Of a DNA stretch of 14,279 bases, positions 13,939 to 14,279 are shown in pieces. The translations under genes and the position numbers were made by a program. A model generated the notes under the pieces. That model worked only from the letters and a program-made list of their open reading frames with translations, was not told the DNA's origin and did not search any database. The stretch is from Patescibacteria group bacterium UBA5124 (GTDB taxonomy: Bacteria; Patescibacteriota; Gracilibacteria; Absconditabacterales; Absconditicoccaceae), in the NCBI GenBank assembly GCA_002414185.1, contig DHYS01000013.1, positions 41,676-55,954 of the forward strand, given 5' to 3'. Each line of letters begins with the position of its first letter. Position 1 is the first letter of the stretch.

Positions 13939-14220
13939 GCAAATCCTAAAAAAAATCTAATCTAAATTAAAATTTCCGCCCTCAGATACCTTTATAGAGC
14001 CGAACGAACGTTTATCCCGCAAAGCGGGACCCAATTGGTATTTGTGCTAAAGCGAAAAACCTAGATATAAACGAGAAAATCTAAGAAAACAGAGTAGTGG
14101 AGCTGTTTTGAGCGTGTATACATCACTTTTCCAACCAAATGGAAAAAATTTCTAAATTGCTACTTGCGTAGCGTATGCACAAAGGTGTTTTGTGCAAATG
14201 TAGCTAAAAAGAAAATCCAG
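13939..14220. other. Gene-free hairpin-rich region
   Basis: No reading frame with either code explains these 282 bases. They hold many short perfect dyads: CCCGC-AAA-GCGGG (about 14016-14028); AAAACAG with CTGTTTT (about 14086-14109); TTTTCCA with TGGAAAA (about 14127-14146); GCTAC (14159-14163) able to pair with GTAGC at 14168-14172 or at 14200-14204; and TGCACAAA (14176-14183) with TTTGTGCA (14189-14196). GTATACATCAC at 14116-14126 is the inverse of part of the flanking direct repeat. GC content rises locally. It could be a structured RNA on either strand or the end of a mobile element. It does not show RNase P, tmRNA or tRNA signatures I know. Confidence 0.5.
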
Positions 14221-14272
14221 CCATAGCAAACCAAACTCCAACCAAATTTATGTGATGTATACTTTGCACAAT
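14221..14272 (+). repeat. Direct repeat, copy 2
   Basis: Second copy of the bipartite repeat at 11797-11837: 15 identical bases at 14221-14235, 15 bases of unmatched joining sequence (four in copy 1), then 22 identical bases at 14251-14272. The bases after 14272 differ from those after copy 1, and the window ends seven bases later. Confidence 0.8.
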
Positions 14273-14279
14273 ATATCTT

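Noticed and set aside
11797..14279. CRISPR array or integron attC sites
   Set aside because: Only two copies of the repeat exist, 2.4 kb apart, with no regular short spacers and no attC core (GTTRRRY) or integrase in view.
13939..14279. RNase P RNA, tmRNA or SRP RNA
   Set aside because: I looked on both strands for the GAGGAAAGTCC, GGTTCGA-type and GGAAGCA-type signatures and did not see them; the structure alone is not enough to name it.
1..14279. tRNA or rRNA genes
   Set aside because: No T-loop GTTCGAATC-type sequence with a matching acceptor stem was seen on either strand.

Overview
The window is very AT-rich and reads coherently only if UGA is glycine (translation table 25). Reading frames that appear broken at TGA continue as single proteins, and TGA falls where the families have conserved glycines: the G before the last core strand of FtsZ, the phosphate-2 glycine of FtsA, and both glycines of SGDGDF in a NYN nuclease. 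Tryptophan is TGG, and TAA and TAG are real stops. With FtsA/FtsZ, DnaN and a type IV prepilin, this points to Absconditabacteria (SR1) or Gracilibacteria (BD1-5/GN02) of the Candidate Phyla Radiation, not a Mycoplasma-like UGA=Trp organism.

Left part (1-5.5 kb), core: 3' end of dnaN, a prepilin, a nucleotidyltransferase-fold protein and a terminator; then ftsA and ftsZ; then atpC with its own promoter and terminator. Middle (5.6-8.4 kb): a palindromic repeat, a Trm11-like RNA methyltransferase, a convergent small unknown gene on the minus strand and a membrane GT2 glycosyltransferase.

Right-centre (8.4-10.5 kb): four short genes, three of unknown function and one Cys-rich lipoprotein with a recently duplicated six-cysteine module. 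All four lack in-frame UGA. Three are followed directly by a strong hairpin terminator. Between the first two lies a structured intergenic region that might encode a small RNA.

Right (10.5-14.3 kb), accessory: a Lys/Glu-rich unknown protein followed by a GNAT acetyltransferase remnant broken by two one-base lesions. Next comes a block of about 2.4 kb between two copies of a direct repeat. It holds two overlapping minus-strand membrane-protein genes, a divergent NYN-domain nuclease gene overlapping a 62-aa gene, and a hairpin-rich stretch without a gene. Two of these genes encode most of their glycines as UGA, unlike the core genes.

All assignments come from reading the sequence; no database search was possible.
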